Below, in pieces: positions 1 through 8,854 of a stretch of DNA of 64,000 bases. The stretch covers positions 124,001 to 188,000 of the forward strand of contig NZ_JAHAIF010000002.1 of assembly GCF_018372875.1 (NCBI RefSeq). The letters are read 5' to 3'. The stretch comes from Clostridium sp. (GTDB lineage Bacteria; Bacillota; Clostridia; Clostridiales; Clostridiaceae). The position numbers and the translations under genes were made by a program. Within the stretch, counting starts at the first letter, position 1. The number at the start of each line of letters is the position of its first letter. The notes beneath the pieces were generated by a model that was not told the origin of the DNA, searched no databases, and was given only the letters and a program-made list of their open reading frames with translations.

Positions 1-1089
1 ACAAAGTTCAGCAGAGTCCTCTAAAGTTGATATTACAGCAGTCTTATGAACCTTTTTCATTATAGCTAAGTCCTTATGGCCTATTTCTACCTTTCCATTA
101 ACTATATTATTTAGTGTTTCATCAATTGCCCTTATAGCCTCTTCCACATCTTCATCAGAAACTGCAGTATATATATATAAAGTCTTAACATTCTTTGTCA
201 TATCTAAATGTGTATAAATATCATAAGCAAGTCCCTTTTTTTCTCTTACCTCTCTAAAAAGCAATGAATTAGAACTTTCACCTAACCTATGATTTAGTAT
301 TCTAAGTGCTAACTCATCATTTTTATCTAAATGATAAAATGTATATAAATAAACTATAGTACTTTGCTCCATATCATTTTTATAGCTTACTTTCCTTAGT
401 GGAATATTATCTTCACAAATTACAGGATGTTCTACTTCCTCTTCCCCTTGCCAATTAGAAAATTCTCTACTAATTAACTCCTTAGCATCTTCATGTTCCA
501 GGGATGATACCATTGTTATTAAGCTGTTTTTAGGGGTATAGTACTTTTTATAGAACTTTTTAATATCATCTCTTTTAAATCCTTTTACAACTTCTTCTAA
601 GCCTGTAACATCATATCTTAATGGACTACTATTAAAAGCCACTTCATTTACTCTTTTAAAGCTTAAATCTTCTATATCATCCTTGCTTGTTCTCATTTCT
701 GCAAGAATTACCCCTCTTTCCCTCTCAATCTCTTCCTCTGGGAAATTAGATGAAGTAATCATATCTCCTAATAATATACAAGCATTCTCTAATTCTTCAC
801 TTAAGCAACTTATTGTATATACTGTAGAATTATAATCTGTATATGCATTATATTCTCCACCTAAAGATTCAAGCTCATCATTAAGCTCTTCATTATTTCT
901 TTTATTTGTCCCCTTAAAAAGCATATGCTCAATAAAATGACTTATTCCCTTTTCTTCTAAGGACTCATATATTGCACCCACTTTAACTCCTAAATTTATA
1001 GAAGCTATTTGAGTATCCTTCTTTATAGTTAATATTTCTAAACCATTATCTAAATAGTGTTTTTTTACATCAAAATTCAGCTTAAGCAT
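1..1089 (-). CDS. M16 (insulinase-family) zinc protease, 3' part outside window
   Basis: The reading frame is open from an ATG at 1089 to the window edge (363 codons, no stop), so the C-terminus is missing. The N-terminal half carries the inverted zinc motif HFIEH at residues 51-55, the signature of M16 pitrilysin/processing-peptidase-type proteases, followed by the glutamate-rich stretch EEEIERERGVILAEM that contains the third metal ligand in this family. There is no signal peptide, so it is probably a cytoplasmic peptidase of the YmxG/PqqL type, usually about 400-430 residues long. The start is supported by a GGAG 7 nt upstream. It is divergent from the two-component system to its right. 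The substrate is unknown. Confidence 0.88.
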   Translation of the reverse strand, partial: MLKLNFDVKKHYLDNGLEILTIKKDTQIASINLGVKVGAIYESLEEKGISHFIEHMLFKGTNKRNNEELNDELESLGGEYNAYTDYNSTVYTISCLSEELENACILLGDMITSSNFPEEEIERERGVILAEMRTSKDDIEDLSFKRVNEVAFNSSPLRYDVTGLEEVVKGFKRDDIKKFYKKYYTPKNSLITMVSSLEHEDAKELISREFSNWQGEEEVEHPVICEDNIPLRKVSYKNDMEQSTIVYLYTFYHLDKNDELALRILNHRLGESSNSLLFREVREKKGLAYDIYTHLDMTKNVKTLYIYTAVSDEDVEEAIRAIDETLNNIVNGKVEIGHKDLAIMKKVHKTAVISTLEDSAELC

Positions 1090-1267
1090 CAATTATCTCC
1101 TTATCAATCATTGTATCTATATAATATAAGCTTTTTTACCTAACTTTACAATATATAATTACATTATTCTATTTTATATCCTTGGAATTTTCTATATAAT
1201 GTACATAAGGTGTATGATAATAACTTTAACTTCTTATATTAGCAAGGATGAAAGGAGTTTTTATACT

Positions 1268-1939
1268 ATGAAAAAAAATATTTTAATTGTAGAAGATGAA
1301 ATAAGAATAAGATTTCTATTAAGAGATTATTTCCAAAAAGAAGGCTTTTTAGTATATGAAGCTGAAAATGGCAAAGAAGCTTTGGAAATATTTAAAAATA
1401 ATAAAATTGACATTATAATTTTAGATATAATGATGCCTGTAATGGATGGATTAACTGTATTAGAAAAAATACGAGAAGTATCAACAATTCCTGTTATTTT
1501 ACTTACTGCTAAGGGGCAAGAAGAAGATAAACTTCAAGGATATGACTTTGGCGCTGACGATTATATTACAAAGCCATTTAGCCCTAAAGTTTTAGTTGCA
1601 AAGGTAAAGGCTTTATTAAAAAGGACTAGTGAAAAAGTAGATTCAAGCACCCAAGATTTTAATGGGTTAGTTATAAATAAACTTTCTAGAGAAGTAAAAA
1701 TATATGAAAATATACTTTCATTATCCCCAAAAGAATATGAACTTCTTATATATTTAACCTCTAATGAAGGTATTGCTTTAACTAGAGATAATATATTAGA
1801 TAATGTTTGGGGAATTGATTACTATGGAGATATTAGAACAGTAGATACCAATGTTAAAAGATTAAGAGAAAAATTGGGAGATAAGGCTAACTATATAGTT
1901 ACTGTTAGAGGTAGCGGATATAAATTTGAGGTGAAATAA
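1268..1939 (+). CDS. OmpR/PhoB-family response regulator
   Basis: A 223-residue two-domain regulator. The N-terminal receiver has the acidic pair E9/D10, phosphoacceptor Asp53 in the context IILDIMMPVMDG, and the conserved Thr and Lys in VILLTAKG. The C-terminal winged helix ends in VDTNVKRLREKL and RGSGYKFE, typical of OmpR/PhoB effector domains. An upstream in-frame ATG exists at 1199, but the start at 1268 is preceded by GAAAGGAG and aligns with the family N-terminus, so the longer form is unlikely. It overlaps the kinase gene by one base (TAATG), implying translational coupling. The output genes are unknown; the Na/phosphate cotransporter downstream is a possible target, but no clear operator was proven. 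Confidence 0.93.
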   Translation: MKKNILIVEDEIRIRFLLRDYFQKEGFLVYEAENGKEALEIFKNNKIDIIILDIMMPVMDGLTVLEKIREVSTIPVILLTAKGQEEDKLQGYDFGADDYITKPFSPKVLVAKVKALLKRTSEKVDSSTQDFNGLVINKLSREVKIYENILSLSPKEYELLIYLTSNEGIALTRDNILDNVWGIDYYGDIRTVDTNVKRLREKLGDKANYIVTVRGSGYKFEVK

Positions 1940-3435
1940 TGAAGCATAACTTATCAAAAAAAATATTCGTCATTACTCTTAGCCTTCTACTTGGGTTGAT
2001 GATTGTTATATTTATATTTCAAACATTCTTTTTTCAAAGCTTTTATGAATTGAAGAAAAAGAATAATTTAGTTAAAGATATTAATAGGTTTACTTCCTTA
2101 TATGCTAATCAAACTCAAGATTATAATAACATTGGCAAAGCATTAATTATATTAGAAAGTGAAACAAATTCAAGAATAGGTATCTTCTCTTCCATTACTG
2201 GGGAGACACTTTATATCTCTGATCCTTACAGCGAAGATACAGCCTATGTTAGAACACTAAAACAGCTATTAAAGAATAATACTTTAAGAAAAGAGATTAT
2301 TGCATCTGGAAAACCTCAAACAATAGATTTTATAGATCCTAATAGTAACAGTACCAAAATTGGTGTTCTAGCTCCTATGAGTTTATATTCTACTAATGAT
2401 TCAATATTAATTTCAGTTACATCTATTCAACCTATTGAGGAAGCTTCTGATGTTATAAGAGAATTTTACTCTTACATATTTATAGGCTTCATATTTATAT
2501 CAATATTACTTTCTACTGTATACACTAACCTTATATCTAAACCACTTATAAAAATTAATAATGTTGCTAAAAAGATGTCCCAAATGAACTTTAATGAAAA
2601 ATGTACAATTGACAGAGAAGATGAAATTGGAAATCTTGCTAGTACTTTAAACTTTTTATCAAGTAACCTAGATGGAGCACTTCAAGATTTAAAAGAAAAG
2701 AATAAGAAGCTTGAAGAAGATATAGAAAAGGAAAGAAAACTAGAGATTATGAGGAAAGACTTCGTTGATTCTGTTAGTCATGAACTAAAAACCCCAATAG
2801 GTATAATTGAAGGATATGCTGAAGGTCTTAAAGATGGTATTGTTTCTGGAAATAATGCTCTAGAATACCTAGAAACAATAATTGATGAATCAAAAAAAAT
2901 GAGTATTCTAGTTACAAATATGCTTGAAATATCTCGACTTGAATCAGGTGTTATAAAGCCAAACCTAGAAGTTTTTAATATTAATAGATTAATTAAAAAC
3001 TTAGTTAATAAATTTACTGTTGAAGCAAATGAAAATGGATTACGAATAATTTTTGATGAAAAAACTAACTTCTCCTATGTAAAGGCAGATAGATTTAAAA
3101 TGGAACAGGTTTTAACAAACCTTATAACCAATGCAATAAAATATACCCCTGAAAATAACGATATCGTTGTATCTATCTCCATGAAAGATAGCTTTTATGA
3201 ACTATCTGTAATAAACTACGGTATCCAAATAGATAAAAATCATATTGATAAACTTTTCAATAAATTTTATAGAATAGATAAAGCTCGTAGTAGAAGTAAA
3301 AATAGCACAGGTCTTGGCTTGTCTATAGTAAAAAACATACTAGATATTCATAGCTTTAATTACTCTTTAAATAACATTGAAAATGCTGTAGAATTTAAAT
3401 TCTTATTACCTGTAGAAAATCCCCCTGAAGAGTAG
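1939..3435 (+). CDS. sensor histidine kinase
   Basis: A 498-residue membrane kinase and cognate partner of the preceding regulator. TM1 is at about residues 9-33, followed by an extracytoplasmic sensor domain (about 34-176), TM2 at about 177-197, a HAMP linker, and a coiled coil rich in Lys/Glu (about 250-270). The HisKA box SVSHELKTPIG has phospho-accepting His281. The catalytic domain carries the N box (LTNLITNAIKYTPE) and the G box TGLGLSIVKN. All catalytic motifs look intact. The signal is not predictable from the sequence. A Rho-independent terminator follows at 3596-3631, making this a two-gene operon. Confidence 0.93.
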   Translation: MKHNLSKKIFVITLSLLLGLMIVIFIFQTFFFQSFYELKKKNNLVKDINRFTSLYANQTQDYNNIGKALIILESETNSRIGIFSSITGETLYISDPYSEDTAYVRTLKQLLKNNTLRKEIIASGKPQTIDFIDPNSNSTKIGVLAPMSLYSTNDSILISVTSIQPIEEASDVIREFYSYIFIGFIFISILLSTVYTNLISKPLIKINNVAKKMSQMNFNEKCTIDREDEIGNLASTLNFLSSNLDGALQDLKEKNKKLEEDIEKERKLEIMRKDFVDSVSHELKTPIGIIEGYAEGLKDGIVSGNNALEYLETIIDESKKMSILVTNMLEISRLESGVIKPNLEVFNINRLIKNLVNKFTVEANENGLRIIFDEKTNFSYVKADRFKMEQVLTNLITNAIKYTPENNDIVVSISMKDSFYELSVINYGIQIDKNHIDKLFNKFYRIDKARSRSKNSTGLGLSIVKNILDIHSFNYSLNNIENAVEFKFLLPVENPPEE

Positions 3436-3595
3436 GCAAATAGTAAGTTAGTCCCTATTTTAAGGAAAAAGGTCCTAATTTAATCATATTCTGTTGAGTT
3501 TTGTAACTTAGTTATATATACTTGTATTGTAAGATTATTCCTAGTAGATATGGAAGTTTACAAACCGTTATAACTCCCCAATAACCCTATATCAT

Positions 3596-3631
3596 AAAGA
3601 TACTACTCTCCCAGGTAGTATCTTTTTTTTA
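3596..3631 (+). terminator. Rho-independent terminator of the two-component operon
   Basis: A hairpin with arms AAGATACTAC and GTAGTATCTT followed by a run of eight T. It lies 160 nt downstream of the kinase stop codon and is immediately followed by repeat copy A. Confidence 0.88.
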
Positions 3632-3633
3632 CT

Positions 3634-3786
3634 GTCTAGGAAAGTATAAAATTTCAATTATCTATAAATCAAAGGTATTATTACATTTTCATATTAAAAA
3701 ATATAAAATAAAGGATAGTAATTTTATAATTTCCTTACCTTTAGTACGCGTGGGGTGGATATTTGTTTTGATGTGACTTGGAGCTT
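3634..3786 (-). repeat. dispersed fold-back repeat, copy A (5'-truncated)
   Basis: Reverse complement of the family seen at 13985-14180. It matches that copy closely from the tail (GGAAAGTATAAAATTTC) through the conserved core (AAGGTAAGGAAATTATAAAA, read on the minus strand) to the right arm of the head (ACAAATATCCACCCCACGCG) and the AGCTCCAAGTCACAT segment. It lacks the left arm with the GTTCCGTCGC motif, so the head cannot fold. It sits between the kinase terminator and the promoter of the Na/phosphate cotransporter. The gap 3436-3942 otherwise holds only these signals. Confidence 0.8.
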
Positions 3787-3802
3787 TTTTATTCTTTATT
3801 AT

Positions 3803-3831
3803 TTGACATAATTTTTGTAACTTTTTATTAT
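3803..3831 (+). promoter_or_regulatory. strong sigma-A promoter for the Na/Pi cotransporter
   Basis: TTGACA (3803-3808), a 17-bp spacer, then TATTAT (3826-3831): consensus -35, near-consensus -10 and ideal spacing, 112 bp before the start codon. Just downstream, TTAAAT and TTAAAG occur about 10 bp apart, which loosely resembles PhoP-type half-sites; this is only suggestive. Confidence 0.72.
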
Positions 3832-3942
3832 ACGTATTGTTAAATGTAGGTTAAAGCTCTTAGAATTGTTAACTTTTAGTTATAAAATAGTATTGTACAT
3901 TAAATTTATGTAAAAAATTATATATTCAAAGGAGCGAAAATT

Positions 3943-5550
3943 TTGGACACGTTTAATATTTTCATTGAAGTATTTGGTGGTTTAGGTTTATTCCTTTTCG
4001 GAATGAAACTTATGGGAGACGGCTTAGAAAATGCCGCAGGAGAAAAACTAAAAAGTATATTAGAGAGGGTTACCAGTAATAAATATATTGGTGTACTTAT
4101 AGGAACTATTGTAACAGCAGTTATTCAAAGTTCTAGTGCCACTACAGTTATGGTTGTTAGTTTTGTAAATGCTGGACTAATGACATTAATGCAAGCTGTA
4201 GGTGTTATAATGGGTGCTAACATTGGGACAACCATTACTGCTCAAATGGTTTCCTTAGATTTAGATAAAATAGCCCCAATATTTATAGGCCTTGGTGCTA
4301 TTGGTTTACTAGCCTTAAAGAAAAAAAGAGCTAGGGATATTTCATCTATAGCCTTAGGTTTTGGTATTTTATTTATGGGAATGGGAGTTATGTCATCTTC
4401 ATTAAATCCTCTTACCCAATCAGATGCCTTTAAAAATGTAATTTATATAATTGGAAATAATAGATTCTTAGGTGTTTTAGCTGGACTTGGAATGACTGCA
4501 ATAGTTCAAAGTTCCTCTGCTACTACTGGTATTTTAGTTGCTTTAGCAACAACTGGTTCTATAGATATGAATGTAGCACTTCCAATAATTTTAGGATGTA
4601 ATATAGGTACATGTGTAACAGCTTTACTTGCTTCAGCTGGTGCTAATAGAACTGCAAAAAAAGCAGCTCTTATTCACTTATTCTTTAACGTTATTGGTGT
4701 AGTTATTTTCATTCCATTTATGACACCATTAATTTCTTTAATTGAAAGCATAGATCCAAGTAATGTTGCTAGACAAGTTGCAAATGCACATACTATATTT
4801 AATATTTCTGTAACTATAGTGCTGTTGCCTTTAGCTAAATACCTAGTTTTACTTGCTAATAAACTTTTACCAGGTGATGAAGTTATTGAAAAAGATGGTG
4901 CTATCTATTTAGATAAAAACTTACTTGAAACACCTGTTGTAGCAAGTGCCCAAGTTTTTAAAGAAACTATAAGAATGGGTGAAATAGCTAAGAAAAATAT
5001 AGAAGAAGCAATGGATGCCTTCTTGAATAATAATGAAAAAAATATAGAACAAATCTATAGAAGAGAAAAAATAATAAATATCCTAGAGAGAGAAATAACA
5101 GACTACTTAGTAGAATTATCATCTTATGATTTACCTGTAACAGATAGCAAGAACTTAAGTGCTACTTTCCATGTTATAAATGACATTGAAAGAATTGGTG
5201 ATCATGCTGAAAATATAGTTGAATTGGCTACAGATAAAATAAACAATAATATTTCTATTGGTACTGATGCAAGAAACGAATTACTAGCTATGTACGAGAA
5301 GACTTTAGAAGCTTTAACTTTAGCAATTGAAAGCTATAAGAAGGAAGATAATAAAGAAGCATTAAATATTAAAGAGATAGAAGAATCCATAGATAAATAC
5401 GAAAAAGATCTTAGAGAAAATAATATTAGAAGATTAAATGAACACTCTTGCTCTGCAAACTCAAGTACAATATTCCTTGATTTAATAAGTAACTTAGAGA
5501 GAATTGGAGACCATTCAAACAATATTGCAGCTGCAGTGAGTCAAAGATAA
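3943..5550 (+). CDS. Na+/phosphate cotransporter with C-terminal PhoU-like domain
   Basis: A 535-residue NptA/PNaS-family protein. The membrane part (about residues 1-305) contains the duplicated signature QSSSATT twice (VIQSSSATTVMVV and IVQSSSATTGILV), which forms the inverted-repeat transport core of sodium-phosphate cotransporters. The C-terminal about 200 residues are helical and PhoU-like, with two ERIGDH motifs (NDIERIGDHAENI and SNLERIGDHSNNI). It probably imports phosphate with Na+ at the cytoplasmic membrane. It uses a TTG start, chosen because AAAGGAGCG lies 7-8 nt upstream and the next in-frame ATG (4006) would remove the first membrane helix. It is monocistronic, with its own promoter and terminator. 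Confidence 0.92.
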   Translation: MDTFNIFIEVFGGLGLFLFGMKLMGDGLENAAGEKLKSILERVTSNKYIGVLIGTIVTAVIQSSSATTVMVVSFVNAGLMTLMQAVGVIMGANIGTTITAQMVSLDLDKIAPIFIGLGAIGLLALKKKRARDISSIALGFGILFMGMGVMSSSLNPLTQSDAFKNVIYIIGNNRFLGVLAGLGMTAIVQSSSATTGILVALATTGSIDMNVALPIILGCNIGTCVTALLASAGANRTAKKAALIHLFFNVIGVVIFIPFMTPLISLIESIDPSNVARQVANAHTIFNISVTIVLLPLAKYLVLLANKLLPGDEVIEKDGAIYLDKNLLETPVVASAQVFKETIRMGEIAKKNIEEAMDAFLNNNEKNIEQIYRREKIINILEREITDYLVELSSYDLPVTDSKNLSATFHVINDIERIGDHAENIVELATDKINNNISIGTDARNELLAMYEKTLEALTLAIESYKKEDNKEALNIKEIEESIDKYEKDLRENNIRRLNEHSCSANSSTIFLDLISNLERIGDHSNNIAAAVSQR

Positions 5551-5559
5551 TAGGAATGA

Positions 5560-5594
5560 AGAAGAGAAATTGCCTTGCAATTTCTCTTCTTTTA
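5560..5594 (+). terminator. Rho-independent terminator after the Na/Pi cotransporter
   Basis: Perfect 14-bp stem AGAAGAGAAATTGC / GCAATTTCTCTTCT with a three-base loop, then TTTATTTT. It ends right against the stop codon of the convergent SDR gene. Confidence 0.9.
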
Positions 5595-5596
5595 TT

Positions 5597-6337
5597 TTAA
5601 ATATATCCACCATCCACTCTAAGGATTTGTCCTGTAATATAGCTTGAATCATCTGAACATAAAAATACTGCTGTCTTCCCTATTTCTTCAGGTAGTCCAA
5701 ACCTTCCAACTGGAATCTCATTTTCTAGCTCTTCTCTTTCCTCTTGGCTTAAAAATGAATTCATCTTTGTATCTATAACACCTGGCGCTATAGCATTAAC
5801 TCTTATATTTGATGGAGCCATTTCCTTTGCTAAAGCTTTTGTGAATAAATTCAATCCACCCTTTGATGTAGAGTATAAAACCTCACAGGAAGCTCCTACT
5901 TCTCCCCACATAGAAGAAATATTTAAAACTGCTCCACCTTTCCCAAGCATATGAGGTATTGCTAACTTTGTAAGATACATTGCTCCTAAAAGATTTGTGC
6001 TAATTAATCCTTCAATATCTTCTCTAGTTGCATCCATAAATAATCCTAATGTACTTCTAGCTGCATTATTTACAACTATATCAACCTTACCAAAATGCTC
6101 TAGAGTTTTATTAATTATCTCCTCTGCTCCTTCAAAAGAAGAAACATCCCTCTTTATTGAATATGCTACTACTCCTAGTTCTCTTAAAACTTCTAGGGTT
6201 TCCTTTGCACCCTCTTCATCCTTAGAGTAATTAATTACAACGCTAGCTCCCTCTTTTCCTAATTCAATAGCTATAGCTCTTCCTATTCCTCTTGAGGCAC
6301 CAGTAATAATGGCTACCTTACCTAATAACTTTGACAT
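5597..6337 (-). CDS. SDR-family oxidoreductase (FabG-like)
   Basis: 246 residues, the standard length for classical short-chain dehydrogenases. It shows the cofactor motif TGASRGIG (12-19), the NNAA motif (VVNNAARS), the catalytic Ser in LNISSMWG, and the Tyr-x3-Lys pair in VLYSTSKGG. It closes with a typical C-terminal GQILRVDGGY. It is close to 3-oxoacyl-ACP reductase FabG but lies outside a fatty-acid cluster, so the substrate is open. It is the last gene of a three-gene minus-strand run with the M19 dipeptidase (16-bp gap) and the metallophosphoesterase. NADP(H) use is likely but not proven. Confidence 0.9.
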   Translation of the reverse strand: MSKLLGKVAIITGASRGIGRAIAIELGKEGASVVINYSKDEEGAKETLEVLRELGVVAYSIKRDVSSFEGAEEIINKTLEHFGKVDIVVNNAARSTLGLFMDATREDIEGLISTNLLGAMYLTKLAIPHMLGKGGAVLNISSMWGEVGASCEVLYSTSKGGLNLFTKALAKEMAPSNIRVNAIAPGVIDTKMNSFLSQEEREELENEIPVGRFGLPEEIGKTAVFLCSDDSSYITGQILRVDGGYI

Positions 6338-6353
6338 CCTTCTTTACCTATCC

Positions 6354-7289
6354 TTACTTTAATGTTTCTATAAAAAATCTTAATGCGTTTTTATAGTATA
6401 TTTTTTCTATTTCATCTATTGTAAAACCTTCTTTTTCTAAAACTTGTGCCAATTTTCCCATTTCAGAAGCATCTTTAATTTCCACTTCATTTCCTATACC
6501 ATCAAAATCACTACCTAATGATATAACATCTATTCCACCAACATTTTTTATGTGCTTAATATGAGAAACCAAGTCACTTATTTGAGTAACTTTTTCATAG
6601 CCAACAAAGTCTGCACAGAAGTTAATTCCCATAACTCCACCTTTTTCTGATAACTTTTTAATCATATCATCAGTTAAATTTCTTGAGTGTCTTTTTATAC
6701 TTCTGCTATTTGAATGTGTTACTATAAATGGCTTCTTACAATTTTCCACCAAATCATAGAATCCCTTGTCTGAAAGGTGTGATGCATCAGGAACTATTCC
6801 TAATCTCTCCATCTCCTCCACCATTTCTATACCTTTAGGTGTAAGGCCCTTGTCCTTATATAAAAATTCATAGTTAGGGTATCCTAAACTATTTTTATAG
6901 TTCCATGTTAAGGTAATAAATCTAACTCCATAGTCATAAACCTTTTGAATATTATCTATGTTCCCTTCAAGAGTTTCTCCCTCTTCTATTGAAAGAAATA
7001 CTCCTATCTTTTTATCCTTTTCAGCTTTTGATAATTCCTCTACATTCCTAACTAAAGTTATATCTTTTTTATTCTTAGATAACTCTTTTTCTAGGTTTCT
7101 GTACATAATTTGAAACTCTAAAAATGGATTTTTAACTTCTCCTATGTCTATAAAAAATGCAAATACTTGAGCTAAAGCTCCACCCTTTTTCATCTTTTCA
7201 ATATCAATTTTAAAACTATTACTTTTTAGCCCACCATTTTCATATAGCATTCTACCAGCTGTATCACAATGTAAATCAATATACTTCAT
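6354..7289 (-). CDS. membrane dipeptidase (peptidase M19)
   Basis: 311 residues of the renal-dipeptidase family, binuclear zinc amidohydrolases that split dipeptides. The metal ligands are recognisable: HxD near the N-terminus (IDLHCDT, H7 and D9), the bridging glutamate in LSIEEGETL, and the histidines in DASHLSDKG and FIVTHSNSRS. The GSDFDGI signature lies near the C-terminus. There is no signal peptide or lipid anchor, so despite the family name it is a cytoplasmic enzyme, as in most bacteria. It sits between the metallophosphoesterase and the SDR gene with short gaps, suggesting co-transcription. The role of the trio is not obvious. Confidence 0.92.
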   Translation of the reverse strand: MKYIDLHCDTAGRMLYENGGLKSNSFKIDIEKMKKGGALAQVFAFFIDIGEVKNPFLEFQIMYRNLEKELSKNKKDITLVRNVEELSKAEKDKKIGVFLSIEEGETLEGNIDNIQKVYDYGVRFITLTWNYKNSLGYPNYEFLYKDKGLTPKGIEMVEEMERLGIVPDASHLSDKGFYDLVENCKKPFIVTHSNSRSIKRHSRNLTDDMIKKLSEKGGVMGINFCADFVGYEKVTQISDLVSHIKHIKNVGGIDVISLGSDFDGIGNEVEIKDASEMGKLAQVLEKEGFTIDEIEKIYYKNALRFFIETLK

Positions 7290-7309
7290 AGCTATTTCCC
7301 CTTTTTTCT

Positions 7310-8221
7310 TTACTCTTTTAAATATTTTAGATATTCTTCCACCCTTTCTGGACCACCTAAAATATTTCTTCTTATGTATAAGGTATTATCATCTCTAACA
7401 TCTATTATCCATTTAACTAATGCAATAAGTCCACTATTAATTTCTATTGTACTTATAGAATAGGGCAAAACGCAACATCCATCATTAAAATACAACCCTT
7501 TTCCTAACTTAGGAAACCTACTTTCATGAGTATGTCCACAAATAATAAATTTATTATATTCTTTGCTCCAATTAGCTAATTTTTTATCTACTTTACCACC
7601 TTTTTTATAATTATTGGCTGGACTAGTTGGGGCTTTAAATCCCCCAATTCCCTCCATATATCTCCAAAGATGTCTTACTAAAAACTTACTTACTGGTGCA
7701 AATTCATAATTCATAAAATCTAGCTGATGTCCATGGGTTATGAATATCTCCTTCTTACTTGGCTCATGTCTTAAAACTATACTTTCTTTAAATTTAATGT
7801 TATCCAATAAATATATTAAGTCTTCACCAAAGGCTCTGTCTATTTTATGAAGCTTTCTTTTTTGCTTTTCTAAATATTCTTTAGATGCTTTCTTACCATC
7901 ATGGTTCCCATAAAGCATATGAAGTCTTCCATGTTTATTAAATTTATTTAATATCTGAAAAACATCCCTATAATTATAAGAAATATCTCTATAACATTTA
8001 TTTTTCCATAGTTCATCTCCATCTCCTGCTTCAATAAGTGTATATCCTTCTTTATAATAGTAATTTAAAGCTGCTACATATATATTTTTATTGCTCATTA
8101 ATGAATCAGCATAGCTTCCATCTCCTCTATGAACATCGCTAATTACAACTATTTTAGATTCTCTATCAAAGGGTATTCTATCACTTATATTGTATAGCTT
8201 TAACAATTTATTAGGAGTCAT
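7310..8221 (-). CDS. calcineurin-like metallophosphoesterase
   Basis: 303 residues with the full metallophosphoesterase motif series: VVISDVHRGDG (DxH), EAGDGDELW (GDxxD-like), LYGNHDG (GNHD), ITHGHQLDF (GH) and ICGHTHESRFP (GHTH). No signal peptide or transmembrane segment is seen. Family members hydrolyse phosphomono- or diesters; the specific substrate cannot be read from the sequence. It is the first gene of the run with the M19 dipeptidase and SDR genes. The ATG is preceded by AAGGGA. Confidence 0.88.
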   Translation of the reverse strand: MTPNKLLKLYNISDRIPFDRESKIVVISDVHRGDGSYADSLMSNKNIYVAALNYYYKEGYTLIEAGDGDELWKNKCYRDISYNYRDVFQILNKFNKHGRLHMLYGNHDGKKASKEYLEKQKRKLHKIDRAFGEDLIYLLDNIKFKESIVLRHEPSKKEIFITHGHQLDFMNYEFAPVSKFLVRHLWRYMEGIGGFKAPTSPANNYKKGGKVDKKLANWSKEYNKFIICGHTHESRFPKLGKGLYFNDGCCVLPYSISTIEINSGLIALVKWIIDVRDDNTLYIRRNILGGPERVEEYLKYLKE

Positions 8222-8292
8222 ACTATCCCTTCTTATAATTACTCATTATAGCATTATATGAAAGTAAAACTAAACAGTGATTACTCCTAAAT

Positions 8293-8323
8293 TAAAAAAG
8301 AGAAACTGCAAAGCAATTCCTCC
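8293..8323 (-). terminator. terminator after nrdG
   Basis: Minus-strand hairpin GGAGGAATTGC / GCAGTTTCTC with loop TTT, then TTTTTT. It resembles the rubrerythrin terminator at 14184-14216 (same AATTGC-TTTGC core). Confidence 0.82.
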
Positions 8324-8335
8324 TTTTAATATTAA

Positions 8336-8842
8336 CTATTCATCTTTTATTATTAAACTTATTTCTCCAGCTTCAAGGGTCTTTTTAACATCAATAACTC
8401 TTTGGTTACTTGATCCTCTATATTTTAGTTTTATGTCCCTATTTTCTAGCTGAAAGCGTCCATCAATAAGAACATCAACTTCCTCAAGAATTCTTCTCTT
8501 CTTTTCATCATTAATTATTTTTTCATAAATATAGCCTGACCAAAGCCAAATATCTTTCCCTGTTTCTTCTTTAACTCTTTTTAAAAGATTTACTAATGAA
8601 TCATCCATAGTTTGTTCCATTGGCTCTCCACCTAGAATATTTACTCCCTTAACATTAGGATTCTTAACATAGGATAAAAACTCATCTTCTATCTCTTTTG
8701 TCCAAAGCTCTCCACTATTAAAATCTTGAAGATCCCTATTAAAACACCCTTCACAGTTATTTGTACATCCTGTAACAAAGAGAGTTGTTCTTATATCTGG
8801 TCCATTTGCTACATCAAATTTTCTTATTTTTGCATATCTCAT
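8336..8842 (-). CDS. nrdG: anaerobic ribonucleotide reductase activating protein
   Basis: 168 residues. A radical-SAM activase that installs the glycyl radical on NrdD. The cluster motif is CTNNCEGC (C26, C30, C33; CxxxCxxC), followed by the GGEP motif (NILGGEPMEQ) that contacts S-adenosylmethionine. It lies 12 bp downstream of nrdD, so the two are co-transcribed, and a terminator follows. It is a standard length and well conserved. Expression should follow the NrdR boxes upstream of nrdD. Confidence 0.96.
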   Translation of the reverse strand: MRYAKIRKFDVANGPDIRTTLFVTGCTNNCEGCFNRDLQDFNSGELWTKEIEDEFLSYVKNPNVKGVNILGGEPMEQTMDDSLVNLLKRVKEETGKDIWLWSGYIYEKIINDEKKRRILEEVDVLIDGRFQLENRDIKLKYRGSSNQRVIDVKKTLEAGEISLIIKDE

Positions 8843-8854
8843 GAAAACACCTTC

